From the NCBI GenBank assembly GCA_964017235.1, contig OZ024939.1, positions 41,890,241-41,954,240 on the forward strand: a DNA stretch of 64,000 nucleotides. The letters run 5' to 3'. Below, piece after piece: positions 47,160-58,564 of the stretch (position 1 is its first letter; each line of letters starts with the position of its first letter). The DNA is from Sabellastarte sp. h YS-2021 (lineage: Eukaryota > Annelida > Polychaeta > Sabellida > Sabellidae). The notes beneath the pieces are model-generated. The model did no database searches, was not told the origin of the DNA, and worked only from the letters and a program-made list of their open reading frames with translations. A program made the position numbers and the translations under genes.

Positions 47160-48913
47160 CAGGCCTGGGGTGAGTACAAGTACTTGGTACTTTGTACTTA
47201 AGTACTCATTTTCAAGTACTTGTACTTAGCTGAAAATTAAAAGTACCTGTACTTGGTAGACCGAGTTTCTGTCCCGTCGCCAATTGTTATTGATATGTTG
47301 ATGGACACAATGGCGAGGGACAGAGTTCTCATGTACCTGTTTTCTGTGTAAATCTTGAACGGCATATTTGTACTCATATTACCACAAGTATAAAGTGTTA
47401 TTTTAATTCTTTAACTTATGTATGTGTGCCGTTCAGTAATATTTAATGCAAATCAAACTGGTATGTATGTATTTTAACCGTTTTAAAATATAAACAAACT
47501 TTCACCATTGCATAGTTATCTACAAAAGAAATTCCTGGCTTATAAAAGTAGTTTAGTTTAACAGCATATGTATTGTAAACCATATACGGCTATATGGACA
47601 TAATAATTCCTTTTTAAAGTAAATGAAATAATTTCCCATAGTTTGAGATTTACACTGAAAACAAGTACATGTGAGCTCTGTCCCTCGCCATTGTGTCCAT
47701 CAACATATCAATAACAACTGGCGACGGGACAGAAACTCGGTCTACTGTACTTGGCCAAAATACGCAAGTACTTTTCAATTACTTTCAAGTACATTCCAAG
47801 TACTTTTGCAGTTTTATAACTTTAATTAAGTGACTTATAAGGTGTAAATTTTTAACTGTCTCTTTCAGCAGAGTGCAGACAGATTACAGTTTTTGTTGTT
47901 CTGTCAAAGAACAAAAGGCTGTTCAGTTAGCCAGAACTTAGGTTTTCTTTAATTATAGAAAGGCTACATTCAATCAACCCTTTTCACATGTTAAACAAAA
48001 GACCCACTCATTTTTTTCAAATTAATTTAAAATTATAGCCGTATTTTAATCATAATGGTGCAGCATTTAATTTATCCTCTTTTACTTTTACACAAAAGAT
48101 CCACTCAGTCACAGCATAGCTTTGCTTTTATCATAAAAAGGTAGCATTAAACCTACCCTTTTTCATTTTCACACAAAAGATCCTCTCTATCTGAGTGTTG
48201 ATGTCTAGCCTGGTGGAGAGGAGGGCCAATTACATGTTTATGTGAGACATACAAGCTAATCCCTTGCACAAATAAACTGTTGACTGATTTCAATACACCC
48301 CTTTATAAATAAATATCAATGTTTAGTATATCTGCTTTGCCTGTTTACACTATACAATTCCCCTTAAATATAAGGTTTTATTTCATTTGTTCATCCATTC
48401 AATAATTAAATGTATTCCAAACACCAATCATATATAATATCAGTTTTATATAAAGAACTGGTACAAACCCTCTAAAAACTTTTTATGCGCCTCCAGTAAC
48501 TAATTCATTATCTGTCAATACAAGCATACTGATGTCCAAGAAGGTCTTTTCAAGTCAGACTTTTTAGTATTGCAAGACAAGATTTCCATGCATTCAGGTA
48601 TTCACTCACAGACAAAATTTTGAAAGACCCGTATTTATTAAGTGTAAACAAAATAATAGAGCAGATTTTAGGTCATCAGTGTTCATTGAATGATTGTTTT
48701 AAATTGTATGTCTTAAGTTTTTAACAAGTAATTAATTTTAAATATAAAGTGATGATCTAGCTATTTTAGTCTTTGGGTCGTATGCTATAAAAGTACTTGT
48801 ACTTGCAATTTTTTAAAGTACTTGTACTTGAGTCTTGAGACCAGTACTTGTACTTGCAAAATGGCAAAGTAACTGTACTTGTACTTGGTTCCATGTACTT
48901 GACCCCAGGCCTG
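47160..48913. mobile_element. 1.75 kb non-autonomous hAT element with AAGTACTTGTACTTG subterminal repeats
   Basis: The ends CAGGCCTGGGGTGAGTAC and GTACTTGACCCCAGGCCTG are inverted. A perfect 8 bp duplication, GTTATTAC, lies at 47152-47159 and 48914-48921. Both ends carry clusters of AAGTACTTGTACTTG-like repeats, the kind of subterminal motifs hAT transposases bind. No transposase frame is present. It is interrupted by a second element at 47257-47744. Confidence 0.9.
47257..47744. mobile_element. Mutator-like MITE with about 80 bp terminal inverted repeats, nested in a hAT element
   Basis: 488 bp with long near-perfect inverted arms: left TAGACCGAGTTTCTGTCCCG, right CGGGACAGAAACTCGGTCTA, continuing for about 80 bp with few mismatches. 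A 10 bp direct duplication, CTGTACTTGG, lies at 47247-47256 and 47745-47754. Long inverted repeats plus a 9-10 bp target copy suggest the Mutator superfamily. Confidence 0.85.
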
Positions 48914-49149
48914 GTTATTACCCATTGTAAATGATTCTGAAAGGTTTACTGTTTTGACTTCATGTTGGTGAAATACATTTATAATGTGTGCTTGTGTCAA
49001 TGCATATTTTAATGAAAAAAAATCCATGTGATTAAGCTTTAGACAAGCAAATATACTGTTTTTCTGTGGCAAGTTATGGCGTGGAGCAGTAATTTTGTGT
49101 TCTTAAGTCTTCAGACGACTGATATGTAGAGTTTACGACCTGTAAATAT

Positions 49150-49633
49150 TAGGGATGGGTCGGTACAAAAGATGTGTACATCAGGAGGTCGCCAATGCAA
49201 AACTGTACAGATTCTGGGACTCTGCAATTTAGTACAGCCCAACCAAACAGGGATGTGTCCTCTTAACATTGCAATAAAGTCCCCATATGCACAAAGCATG
49301 AGATAAGAGTGTACAATATCTACAAATTTCTGGTTTGTTCCCAATATTTTAAGTTTTCCTTCAATTATATGTTGATAAGTGAGGTTGAGATAATAAAGTG
49401 TCACAGAAAAAGCATTGCAGTTCTGCTCAATGTATTTATAAAAAAACCTGCAAATGCACAAAAATATGTTATAAAATCTAATAACTTCTTTAGGTTTGGG
49501 GTATTTTTCTAATATTTTAAGTATTTTTTTCCTATATATATGTTGACAAGCACTGGCATTTGCAAAATCTCACCACGGGATTTCAAGAAAATGCTCTCAA
49601 TGCTGAGACACTGGGCCTACCAACCCATCCCTA
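49150..49633. mobile_element. hAT-type MITE (TAGGGATGGG termini)
   Basis: The ends TAGGGATGGGTCGGTA and TACCAACCCATCCCTA are inverted. A perfect 8 bp duplication, GTAAATAT, lies at 49142-49149 and 49634-49641. An internal part recurs at 35955-36110. Confidence 0.88.
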
Positions 49634-49890
49634 GTAAATATGCAAAGAACATCACACAGGTGGTATTTACCGCTCGTGAGTAGAGTTCCTCCCAAAGTTT
49701 TCGACTTCGTGACCAGCACTAATGACAACAAAGATGCAGAATATGTGTGCTTTTGTCATAAAAACTTGTGAACTAAAGTGTTTTGAATCTTTAAATTTTA
49801 TAAAAAAAATCTGAGAAAATATATAAGAAATGAAATATATATGTTTTACGTGGTGGATAGCAAATTATTGTTTGCTTTCCTTTGGTAGTA

Positions 49891-50170
49891 GTGGCATTCT
49901 ACCAGTAAACACCCATGTTAATATTTTGAATTTAAAATTATATTGACAGCTTTATTTTTTTTTTTTTTTACCACCACATTGTCAAATGATATCACAATTT
50001 ATAACTGTTAAGTTTTATATTTTAACAAAATATTTTATCTCTATCATTGGCTTATCGCAAACTGGAAAAAACTGTGAACGTCAATTTTATAGACATATAG
50101 CATGACCTCTAACAAAGAAATATAAGGCATGCGTTCACTGGTAGGTGGGTGTTTACTAGTAGAAAGCCAC
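49891..50170. mobile_element. MITE related to 5010-5331, opposite orientation
   Basis: The ends GTGGCATTCTACCAGTAAAC and GTTTACTAGTAGAAAGCCAC are inverted. The interior CGCAAACTGG..AAA.CTG and ACCTCTAACAAAGAAATATA matches the reverse strand of the first copy. The left TA is present, but the right flank is GA, so the right border or target copy has decayed. Confidence 0.75.
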
Positions 50171-50390
50171 GAGGAATTATGTCTGAATTATGTTCAGCAA
50201 TTTATTTCCAATGGCCATTGTCTGTTCAGGAGCACACTGATTAAAAACAATTTATGTTTTAGATGCAGATGAAGAACAATTTACTAAATCATAATTACTC
50301 TGAAGTGAAATAACAGTGGTCATTGTCATGATCCATTTTTAAGGAGCTCTACAGACTCACAACTTTTGTCTCGAGCTTAGAATTTATTTT

Positions 50391-50406
50391 TAATTTCTTT
50401 TTTAAG
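50391..50406 (+). other. Possible 5' UTR splice acceptor of the B4GALT gene
   Basis: TTTAATTTCTTTTTTAAG ends 31 nt before the start codon. It is a good polypyrimidine-AG site, so a non-coding 5' exon further upstream is likely. No donor was identified. Confidence 0.4.
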
Positions 50407-50437
50407 GTGAACTTAAAAGTGAACTATAAATGGAAAC

Positions 50438-50636
50438 ATGTTTGGTAAATTTTGCAAAATTTGTAACATTCAATATCGGCGTTGTATCCTTTACTGGATT
50501 GGCTGTATTTACATATTTCTTATAATTGTGGCACTTTTCAATCGAAATTCAAGATGTAAATACAATATGCCAGATGTGTATCAGAGTAAAGACTCGTCAG
50601 GAGATGGAAAATGTTTTGTGGATCTTCACATGTTAG
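50438..50636 (+). CDS. B4GALT exon 1 (cytosolic tail, membrane anchor)
   Basis: 199 nt, donor AG|GTGAGT. The start ATG at 50438 gives the expected short tail before the anchor; the ATG nine bases upstream is out of frame. It ends at Leu66 plus one base. Confidence 0.85.
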
Positions 50637-53600
50637 GTGAGTGAAATATCATGTTACTCTTTGTAACAAATTCCTTTTTAATATTGATAAAATATTGGTA
50701 TGAGTACAATATAATCGAAAAACTTTTTTTTTTTAATGAATGGTAATCAGACTTGGTTATCAAAAAGATCATTGCTTGAAGTAGTCAAATTTAAACTTTT
50801 ATTAAATGAATGAATGCCAATGTTACCATGCTTGGTGAAATGTCAACAATATTTTAAGCAATGTTATGACATAATCCAAAAAAAATATTTCTGTTATTGA
50901 TTCAATTGTGAGGGATTTACCTCCTAGTTCCCTGATAGAGAGGGGTTTTTAGAGTAGGAGATGCTGGGTTCAATACCCATGGAAACCCTCTCCTCTGACA
51001 CACACTTGCTACCCAATGTGGGGCCTGTTAGTATTGGTTTAACTTCCCTGGAAACCTTGTCTTATACCACATTACAAGAATGCTTTCACAATCCCACAAA
51101 AGACAAACTAAAAAAAACCCCAAAACATTGGTATAATTAAGCTATAATTGAATTTTTTACCTGATCTTCTATCTTTAACAAGGCTTGGTGACCTTGAATG
51201 TGTTGGAGAGCCCATCCATGCGTGAAATAGAAAGACACAATTTCCATGTTACCACTGGGGGACTCTGGAAACCTACAGATTGTGAAGCAATACAGAAAGT
51301 AGCTGTTATTATACCATACAGGTTTGTAAAAGAGAATTGTACAATAATATTTGGGTTAAAACACAACATTTAGTGAACCACAGTTCCAGCTACACTTCAT
51401 TTCAGTTCACACAATGAATTAAATTCTAAGAAAATAAACAAAGTTTTCAATACTACCTGCTCAAGATAGGTATCTAGGTTATTAGGGTGGCACTGAGCTT
51501 TGAAGTCTGGTTGATTTATCCGACACAGAAACACAAGGAGGGTTAAAAAGTTTAAGTGGCCATTTACGTTACACAGGAAATATTTTGAAACACAAGAGTG
51601 CATGTTTAAACGTTTTCAACAGTTGAATTATGGATTTTTGTGTATCCAAACAAATATTCCCAGTCTTGTTTAACCCAAAATCTTTCGATGCATTTGTTCC
51701 ATAATATCTCTGCTTGAAGCGAAATTCTATTTGGATCCTGTTAATGTAAACATACACATTGTTATTAGTTTAAGTATTGTTATTTGTTTCAGGGACAGAC
51801 TGTCTCACTTGAAACTGCTACTACACAGATTACATCCTATGCTACAGAAGCAAAAGCTGAATTACAGGATCTTTGTGGTTGAACAGGTAACTGAAACATT
51901 TTGTATATTTGCAATGGTTTCCTTCTGTATAATCTGTATTGCAGTACTGATAAAGGTTCAAGGACTTGGAATAAAGAAACAAAAAAGTTTGACTACTGAG
52001 GTGGCCAAGGCTTTCACAAAGGGAAAAGTCTGATAATGCAATTTGTCTTATTTAAAAATTATGCTCAAGAAGATTTATTTTTCTCAATATCTTTTGAGAT
52101 GTAAATATTTTTAATTTATACGTTTAATTTATTGTTGATTACCTAAGTGGCCAAAGCTTTCACAAAGGGGACAGTCTGTTAATAGAACTTGTCTTATTTT
52201 GAAATTCTGCTCAAGCCTTTGTGGAAGATCAATATAACTACCAGAAATGATATTCTCTGGAGATATAACATACTTTTGCTCCAATATTTTGCTCAAACTA
52301 CAACTAAAAATTTGAGTTACATTTAAAACTGCTCATACTGCGTGATTCTTGTTGGAGAATATTTCTATTGTGCCTTACTTTTCTGATAGGCTGGGACTGA
52401 TGGATTTAACAGTGGGCGACTGCAGAATATTGGTGTGATCGAGGCTTTAAAGGAGGATCAATACGACTGCTTTATACTACACGATGTGGACCTGATTCCT
52501 GAACACGATGGCAATTTGTACGTGTGTGATGACCATTTCAGACATCTGGCCAGTGCAATCAATGAGATGAGATACCAGTGAGTTAGTCTTGTGTTGCTCT
52601 AGTGTCTGCTTATGTTTCAGAAAAACTTTACCAATCAATACAAAATATTATTAAACTTTTGTAATAGTCACATAAACAAGATACAAGCAAAAAAATTGTA
52701 TTTTGTCCATCAGGTCCACAGGCCTCCGCTGTAGAAGTAAACCTAATTGTAGCCTTAAGGTATACTTAATCATTTAATTTAAAAACAAGCAAACTAATAA
52801 TTCAAACCATACATTAGATATAAAATTGTGCTTTGAAATGTAATTAGTCTGTTACATTCAACCTTGTGTTTATTTGAGAATGAGCCTAATAGTACTCTGT
52901 AGGTTGATATATTTGGAGTTTTAAGATACTGTACAGGTCATATCAAAATGTATAATTTTAAAGATAGAGGAAGTCGGTGTTCACTACTCAACACTGTGCA
53001 GCGTAAAAGCCCTAGTTGTCAGTTAACTTTTTAAATTAAACATGATTTTTTACATTTAAAAATTATCATATTTATAAACATATATTTTTTTCTTCTCGTT
53101 CAGAAAAATTTAGATCTATTTTATTTTTTTTTTTACTATTGCAAGATCCCCCTAGATAACTGTTGTGTAGAACATTATACAGTAACTTATATTCTCATTA
53201 CAATGTTCACTGAGAACAAATGCCATTGTATCTTCAAGTATCTGTTGTTACAAGAAAGGAGATGAATTTTTTTCTGTTATTTTATGCATATTACTGGAAA
53301 ATAAAAGAAATGAAAAAAAGAAAAATTAAGGGCGACAAAATTTACTCAACTACCTTCAAGAGAAAGCTGTTTCTTAGAACAGTAGCAAGCAATCTCACCC
53401 AGAATTTTATACAGGAAACTATAGTTTCTTTGCTGAAACAGGCAGTGTTTTTTTCTTTTAGTTTTGTTTAAACTTTTGATGTATTGCAATTCAGAAAGAG
53501 AGGTGGAGATTCAGATAAAGTAGAGGTATTATTTATTGTTCATCCGGACTTATCTTCCTACTTGCGGCCATGTTATCCTTGCAGTGTCATGTATTACAAC

Positions 53601-56559
53601 TCTGTGGGAGGCGTGGCTGCTGTGAGTTACAGGAACCTGCTGCTGATGAATGGCCACAACAACGACTACTGGGGCTGGGGCAATGAAGACGATGACTTCG
53701 GTGCAAGGTGAGGACAGATTCCCTGATTTTAATGGAAGTCATTGATAATTGTGTGGCAGATGATACCTTGGCTTCAGTTTCAAGGAGAGGATGAAACTTA
53801 CAAGTTTATTGTGAGTTTTTGTGACCTTGTGTGCAAGTGATCACTGAATCCAATTTGAAAGTAGAAAATTCTGATAAAGTACTTTAGCGTATCAGTCCCT
53901 CTGTCAAAACTCTGTGGTGGATATTTTACGATTGTCAGTCCCACTGTCAAAACTCTGTGGTGGATATTTTAAGATTGTCAGTCCCCCCCCCCCCGTCAAA
54001 ACTCTGTGGTGGATATTTTAAGATGGTCAAGTTAAAGGGGAAAATTTCAAATCACGGACAAAAAATCTTATTAAATGTTAGTTTTAGTATATTTGTTGGT
54101 GTTATTTACCAGAACCAATCCAACTGGCCGCTGAAGTATTGCATACCATCTATTTTCAATGAAACCCTAAAATTAACGGGCTATGAATCATAGCAGTGTA
54201 ACTGCTTTAGTATGTACACTAATCATGTAACACTTTGCCATATATCTGTTAGGATGTTTATTTTGACATCACTTTTGATAAAGGAATGGGCAACTTATTG
54301 ATCTTTGAGCTTATGACATAGTGCTTCAAAAGATGGAAAAAATAATGTAAAATAAGCAACCACTTGTTGGTAGTACTGTACAAAGTGTCCCTGAATTCCG
54401 CATATTTTGTTACCATCTTAGCTTCTTTTAATTGTTATATGGCCACCCAAATTTTATTTTTAGAAATTGTGCATTTGCTAACATCACATTTCTTGCCGTT
54501 TTCCATTCTTAGATCTGAGGCTGCAGGTTTGTTGATTACGCGACCACCGGAACAAATTGGACGCTACAAGATGGTGAGACACCCAAAAAGCTGGCGGGAA
54601 GATGACAGGTAAATCTTATCTCCTGCTTTGCTTTGCAGGCGCAATATCTTCCCCACTAAGCGGAACTCAGTGTGCTACTTAACAAAAATCATTTTTAATA
54701 AGGGGAGTCGAAGGGCGTTCAAGGTCAGTATTCCAGAGTTGTGGGTGAGACCGAGAGGGAAGGAGACTAAGTTGGGAAACTAGAATTGAAAAGGTGGGTT
54801 TTGAGGTGTTTCCTGAAAGATGCGACAGAGGGAGTGTTTCTTATTTAGAAGGGGAAAGAGTTCCAAAGAACTGAGGTGTAGTGACTAAAAGAATTAGGAA
54901 AGTGTTTAATTGATTTATGAACTCTACGGTCAAAAGTGGGGGTATGAGGGATCTTGAGTTTAGGTAAACAGGATAAATTACTGAAATATGTCAGTGTGGG
55001 TTGGTATGAATCAATTCTACCTACTAAATGCTATGGATGGTATGAATCAATTCTACCTACTAAATGCTATGGATGGTATGAATCAATTCTACCTACTAAA
55101 TGCTATGGATGGTATGAATCAATTCTACCAACCTAATTTTATATATCGTTAATGAACACGGACACATCAAGTATAAAGTTGTAAAATAGCAAGTAACAGT
55201 TAAAGCATTAAAACAAAAAACTTTGACACTGATATTAAGTGTATAAGATTTTATGATCTTCTTTTCAGTTGAAAAATATGAAAAGATTTTCTTAGCACTT
55301 TTAACTTTCACCAGTGAGTTTTTTTAATTGTGCGTGATGATGCTATTAATATAACATTAATTAAAATATTAAATGTTAATTGGATCTGTTGATATCAATC
55401 ATTCTAACTTTTCAGATATGATCAATTCCTGACATGGCGTTCTAAATGGAAGAAAGATGGCCTCAACACAGTGGTGAAAAAATATAAGGTTTTGTCTACA
55501 CACAAACACAGACTCTACACAAATATCACAGCAGATTTGGGACGGGCACCTGCTAGACCTCCAGATGAAGGAGATCTGGCCAAGGAGAGTGTATGGTGGT
55601 GAGTCTCATGACATCTTTTCATTTCCTTATTTGATTATGCATTTATATAGTTAATTAGGATAGATTGTAGTAGGTGTAGTGATATGCAATGACACACAAT
55701 GTGTATAGTAGCCAAAATTGGTTTATCTTTGATATTTAGTAAAACAGAAATAAATATCACCTTCATTTCCTTCATAACTGTCATGCTTAATGTTTCTGCC
55801 ACTAATATTTTGAACATTTCACAATATCATAAAATATAAATATTTGTTGTAAGTATTTACTCCTGCTAGGAGGTCATGTTATTGGGTGTGTTTATTAGTC
55901 TGTCTGTTTGCCATGTTCATGATAACTCCAGAAGTAATGAACAGATCCTTTCTGAATTTTGTGTTTGGGTAAATACTGGTCAAAGGAGCAAGTATATCTA
56001 ATGAGAGATCTAGATCATATTCCAGATTAAAACAAATTCTTGAATTTTTAAAAATGCCCCATGACAGAGGTCTGCGCTCTGTGAGTGCTTTCTAGTTTCT
56101 TTACGTTACTGGGGATCAGTTAATTGAATAACTGCCAGCTACAGCAACATTGATAACGTCTGAGGAGTTTACTTTGGCTTGATATGGATGTTGACATGCG
56201 ATTGTACTGAAGACCCGATGTACTACTATTTTAACATTCCAATGCCGAACTCCTTTGTGATACATGTAGTTAAAGGGTTCTGTCTTGGTACCTTCACCAA
56301 GGAGGATATGTTTTTGTGGCATTTGTTTGTCTGTTAGTATGCAAATAACTCATAAAGTTATGGATGGATTTTGATGGATTTTGCAAGATTGTTGACAGTG
56401 GCACAAGTAACTGATGATTCAGTTTTAAAGGATGTTTTATCATTGCACTCACAAGTAATATTGGAGATGTTGGGCTATGGGGGAGATATGTGCTTTTTGA
56501 GTGCTGTTGTTAATATATATATTTTTTGTTTCAGGCTGTTACAGTTTTTCTTCCCTTAG
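50438..56559 (+). CDS. Beta-1,4-galactosyltransferase family enzyme, type II Golgi protein (8 coding exons)
   Basis: 348 aa encoded by eight exons summing to 1047 nt with consistent phases. There is a short cytosolic tail, a transmembrane anchor at about 16-34 (CILYWIGCIYIFLIIVALF), a short stem and a GT7 catalytic domain. Against bovine B4GALT1 (numbering from memory) the core aligns at a constant offset of 76. Mn-binding residues are Asp178 (DVD 176-178), Met268 and His271; Trp238-Gly-Asn-Glu-Asp-Asp-Asp is the WGGEDDD loop; Cys59/Cys100 and Cys171/Cys190 are the disulfide pairs. All catalytic features are present. The position that reads UDP-sugar (bovine Tyr289) is Ser213, so the donor could be UDP-Gal or UDP-GalNAc. 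The paralogue number cannot be assigned. It is not B4GALT7, which has GWGREDDE. Confidence 0.93.
51183..51321 (+). CDS. B4GALT exon 2
   Basis: 139 nt, acceptor TTTAACAAG, donor AG|GTTTGT. It encodes TTGGLWKPTDCEAIQKVAVI then IPYR, the conserved GG...P.DC...KVAIIIPFR entry strand of the catalytic domain. Confidence 0.93.
51793..51886 (+). CDS. B4GALT exon 3
   Basis: 94 nt, acceptor TTGTTTCAG, donor AG|GTAACT. It encodes RDRLSHLKLLLHRLHPMLQK, matching R.R..HL..LL..LHP.LQ, and ends YRIFVVEQ. Confidence 0.95.
52390..52577 (+). CDS. B4GALT exon 4 (DVD metal site)
   Basis: 188 nt, acceptor CTGATAG, donor CA|GTGAGT. It encodes FNSGRLQNIGVIEALK and CFILHDVDLIPEHDGNLYVC. The usual FNRA is FNSG here. 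Confidence 0.95.
52915..53010. repeat. SINE-body fragment (intron 4)
   Basis: TACTGTACAGGTCATATCAAAATG...CACTGTGCAGCGTAAA resembles the minus-oriented body of the SINEs at 26832 and 44418. Both ends are missing. Confidence 0.45.
53585..53707 (+). CDS. B4GALT exon 5 (acceptor/donor site loop)
   Basis: 123 nt, acceptor CTTGCAG, donor AG|GTGAGG. It encodes YYNSVGGVAAVSYRNLLLMN and YWGWGNEDDDFGAR. The second Gly of the usual WGGEDDD is Asn240. Confidence 0.96.
53885..54030. repeat. Tandem repeat, about 50 bp unit, 3 copies (intron 5)
   Basis: Three units share GTCAAAACTCTGTGGTGGAT and ATTTTA.GAT.GTCA. A C-run separates the second and third. Confidence 0.85.
54513..54608 (+). CDS. B4GALT exon 6 (Met/His metal ligands)
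   Basis: 96 nt, acceptor CATTCTTAG, donor AG|GTAAAT. It encodes ITRPPEQIGRYKMVRHPKSW. Met268 and His271 fall exactly where bovine Met344 and His347 do. Confidence 0.95.
55003..55136. repeat. 36 bp tandem repeat, 3.7 copies (intron 6)
   Basis: Near-identical units GGTATGAATCAATTCTACCT...AATGCTATGGAT. Their near-identity implies recent expansion. Confidence 0.95.
55416..55598 (+). CDS. B4GALT exon 7
   Basis: 183 nt, acceptor CTTTTCAG, donor TG|GTGAGT. It encodes WKKDGLNTVVKKYKVLSTHK then RLYTNITADLG, the conserved DGLN..Y and LYTNI.VD.G end of the fold. Asn-Ile-Thr is a potential N-glycosylation site. Confidence 0.95.
56535..56559 (+). CDS. B4GALT exon 8 (terminal micro-exon)
   Basis: 25 nt after acceptor TTGTTTCAG. 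It encodes WLLQFFFP and TAG. The phase matches exon 7, but the segment lacks conserved residues, so the true 3' end could differ. Confidence 0.7.
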
Positions 56560-57605
56560 AGAGATCAATATAGCTGAGTTTTCCTAGTGCCACAGAAACC
56601 ATCTTCTGGAAAGAACTTTTATCAGTATTAGTCACTAGTGGGGTAAAACATGTCAACAAGGCATCTTCAGTTTAAAATAATTAAAATAACAATGTGGCCC
56701 ATATCGATATGTTAACACGTTAAAACATAGTATTGGATCAAAAGACTTAATATACATTTTCTACATTAGTACTTTCATTTTTCATGCTGTTGGTGTCACT
56801 GTTTTTTACTTGACTTATTTCTCTGTATGAGTGGCCATTTTGCTTGCCTTACATTTTAATTTGGTACCTACTAAACACCATAAGAGCCTCAATTCAGGCT
56901 ACTTGTGTTATTATACAAATGCCGAGGACAGTCTCTTGTCTAGTCATAACACAGATAAACCCAATTAAACTCGGCACTCTTATGTTAAACCATCTTTTAA
57001 GAACATGCTCATTCATGATCCTTAGAAATGATTCTGTGATGTACCTCATTTAGTTGTTTGGTATTTCTATGAATTGAAAAGATTTTTCTGTCCATTCGAT
57101 ATACAACAGGAGTGAGGTGTAACACACTAAACAAGACAACACAAATGTTTGAATAATAAAAGGACATAGAATTGAAGTCATCTTAATACTGCAGGAAAGA
57201 AAGAGGTTATTTAGGTTGGTCTATTACGAAAAATCTTACTTAAAATGTGGTAAAATAACATGTACTTAATCTGTCAACTCACTGCCAGTGAGGTTTGTAA
57301 TTTCACAAGAGTGTGTGATTATATATTGAAATTACAATTTACAAATATACATCTATATATTTACAAATTTATCTCCTAACATGGTGACGATCTGGGGATA
57401 TTCTTTCAAACCTTAATGTTGATATCATTGTTTGTATTTTATAATTTACCCAGTATTTTATTTTGCTACATTGTCTTCCATAAAAATAGATCTGTTTTTG
57501 TTTGTGTATGTTTCAATTACGATTGAAATGATTGTATTGTGTATTTATACTCAGTGCAATATCTCCATATTTTATTTTGTCATTGTACGTGTTATTTACA
57601 GTCCA
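56560..57605 (+). other. B4GALT 3' flank / probable 3' UTR
   Basis: AATAAA signals occur at 57155-57160 and 57830-57835 on the gene strand. No further coding potential was seen. Confidence 0.45.
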
Positions 57606-57836
57606 TTATATTGTATGTATCGTCTTACTAATTTGAATGCTGTATAATCACAATCTGGATGCTGTTTATCTTTATGCATTTGCCTGTGGAAAATAATCAA
57701 AATATTAAGAATGAACCTGTTTAGTTGTGGTACAGGCTGCAGAATTCTAGCACTGATTATTCTATTTATAGATACATTAAGATATATGAAAGTATAAATA
57801 CGTTACACTTTGTCCTTTAATATGTTCAAAATAAAT
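57606..57836 (+). repeat. 231 bp direct duplication, copy 1
   Basis: By eye this is identical to 58019-58249 (offset 413). It ends at AAAATAAAT and continues ATTGTGAGAC. It probably represents the unoccupied version of the DIRS insertion site. Confidence 0.92.
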
Positions 57837-58018
57837 ATTGTGAGACTATTTAGTTGTTAGGCTGAGCACCATACAAGACAATTCCCATACACTTTATGCC
57901 CAGCTTGCATAATTTCACCAGATATTTCAGGGTTTAAATGCCAGAAACCTATTTTTTATGCATTTTCTTATGTCGGGGTTTATTCTAGTATATTATTAAG
58001 TTGAATTATATTGTTATA

Positions 58019-58249
58019 TTATATTGTATGTATCGTCTTACTAATTTGAATGCTGTATAATCACAATCTGGATGCTGTTTATCTTTATGCATTTGCCTGT
58101 GGAAAATAATCAAAATATTAAGAATGAACCTGTTTAGTTGTGGTACAGGCTGCAGAATTCTAGCACTGATTATTCTATTTATAGATACATTAAGATATAT
58201 GAAAGTATAAATACGTTACACTTTGTCCTTTAATATGTTCAAAATAAAT
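58019..58249 (+). repeat. 231 bp direct duplication, copy 2
   Basis: Same sequence as 57606-57836. After AAAATAAAT the sequence changes to TTTTATTGCG, marking the 5' border of the DIRS element. Confidence 0.92.
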
Positions 58250-58564
58250 TTTTATTGCGTTAATACATCCTATCCAATGGACAATTGCTTTACCGGTCGG
58301 CGCGACCGGTCCCGCCAAACGCCAGAAAAAGACGTCCTGTATATGCTACCGGCAGGACCGGTCACAGAGTGTGCATTCGCCAGGTGGCGCATCGTACTTC
58401 ATTTCCTGTTTACCTCTTGACGTCATAGCATCCTTTTTCGTTTGGCGCGAAAGAGTGTGCAGAAGATTTTCTTCAGAGATACGTTTTTGAAGTTTTACAA
58501 CGAACTCTTCCAAGTTTCTTGTTTTTTATTAGTACGGAGTAATTCTACAACGTTACTGATCATT

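Noticed and set aside
50429-50450. Upstream ATG (50430) as the B4GALT start
   Set aside because: Out of frame with the transmembrane anchor and exon 2.
50920-51010. B-box-like GGGTTCAATACCC in B4GALT intron 1
   Set aside because: No convincing A-box and no shared body; may be an old SINE scrap but not supportable.
50438-56559. Assignment as B4GALT7 (xylosyl-protein galactosyltransferase)
   Set aside because: The WGWGNEDDD and YKMVRH motifs and the disulfide layout fit the B4GALT1-6/B4GALNT group, not the GWGREDDE form.
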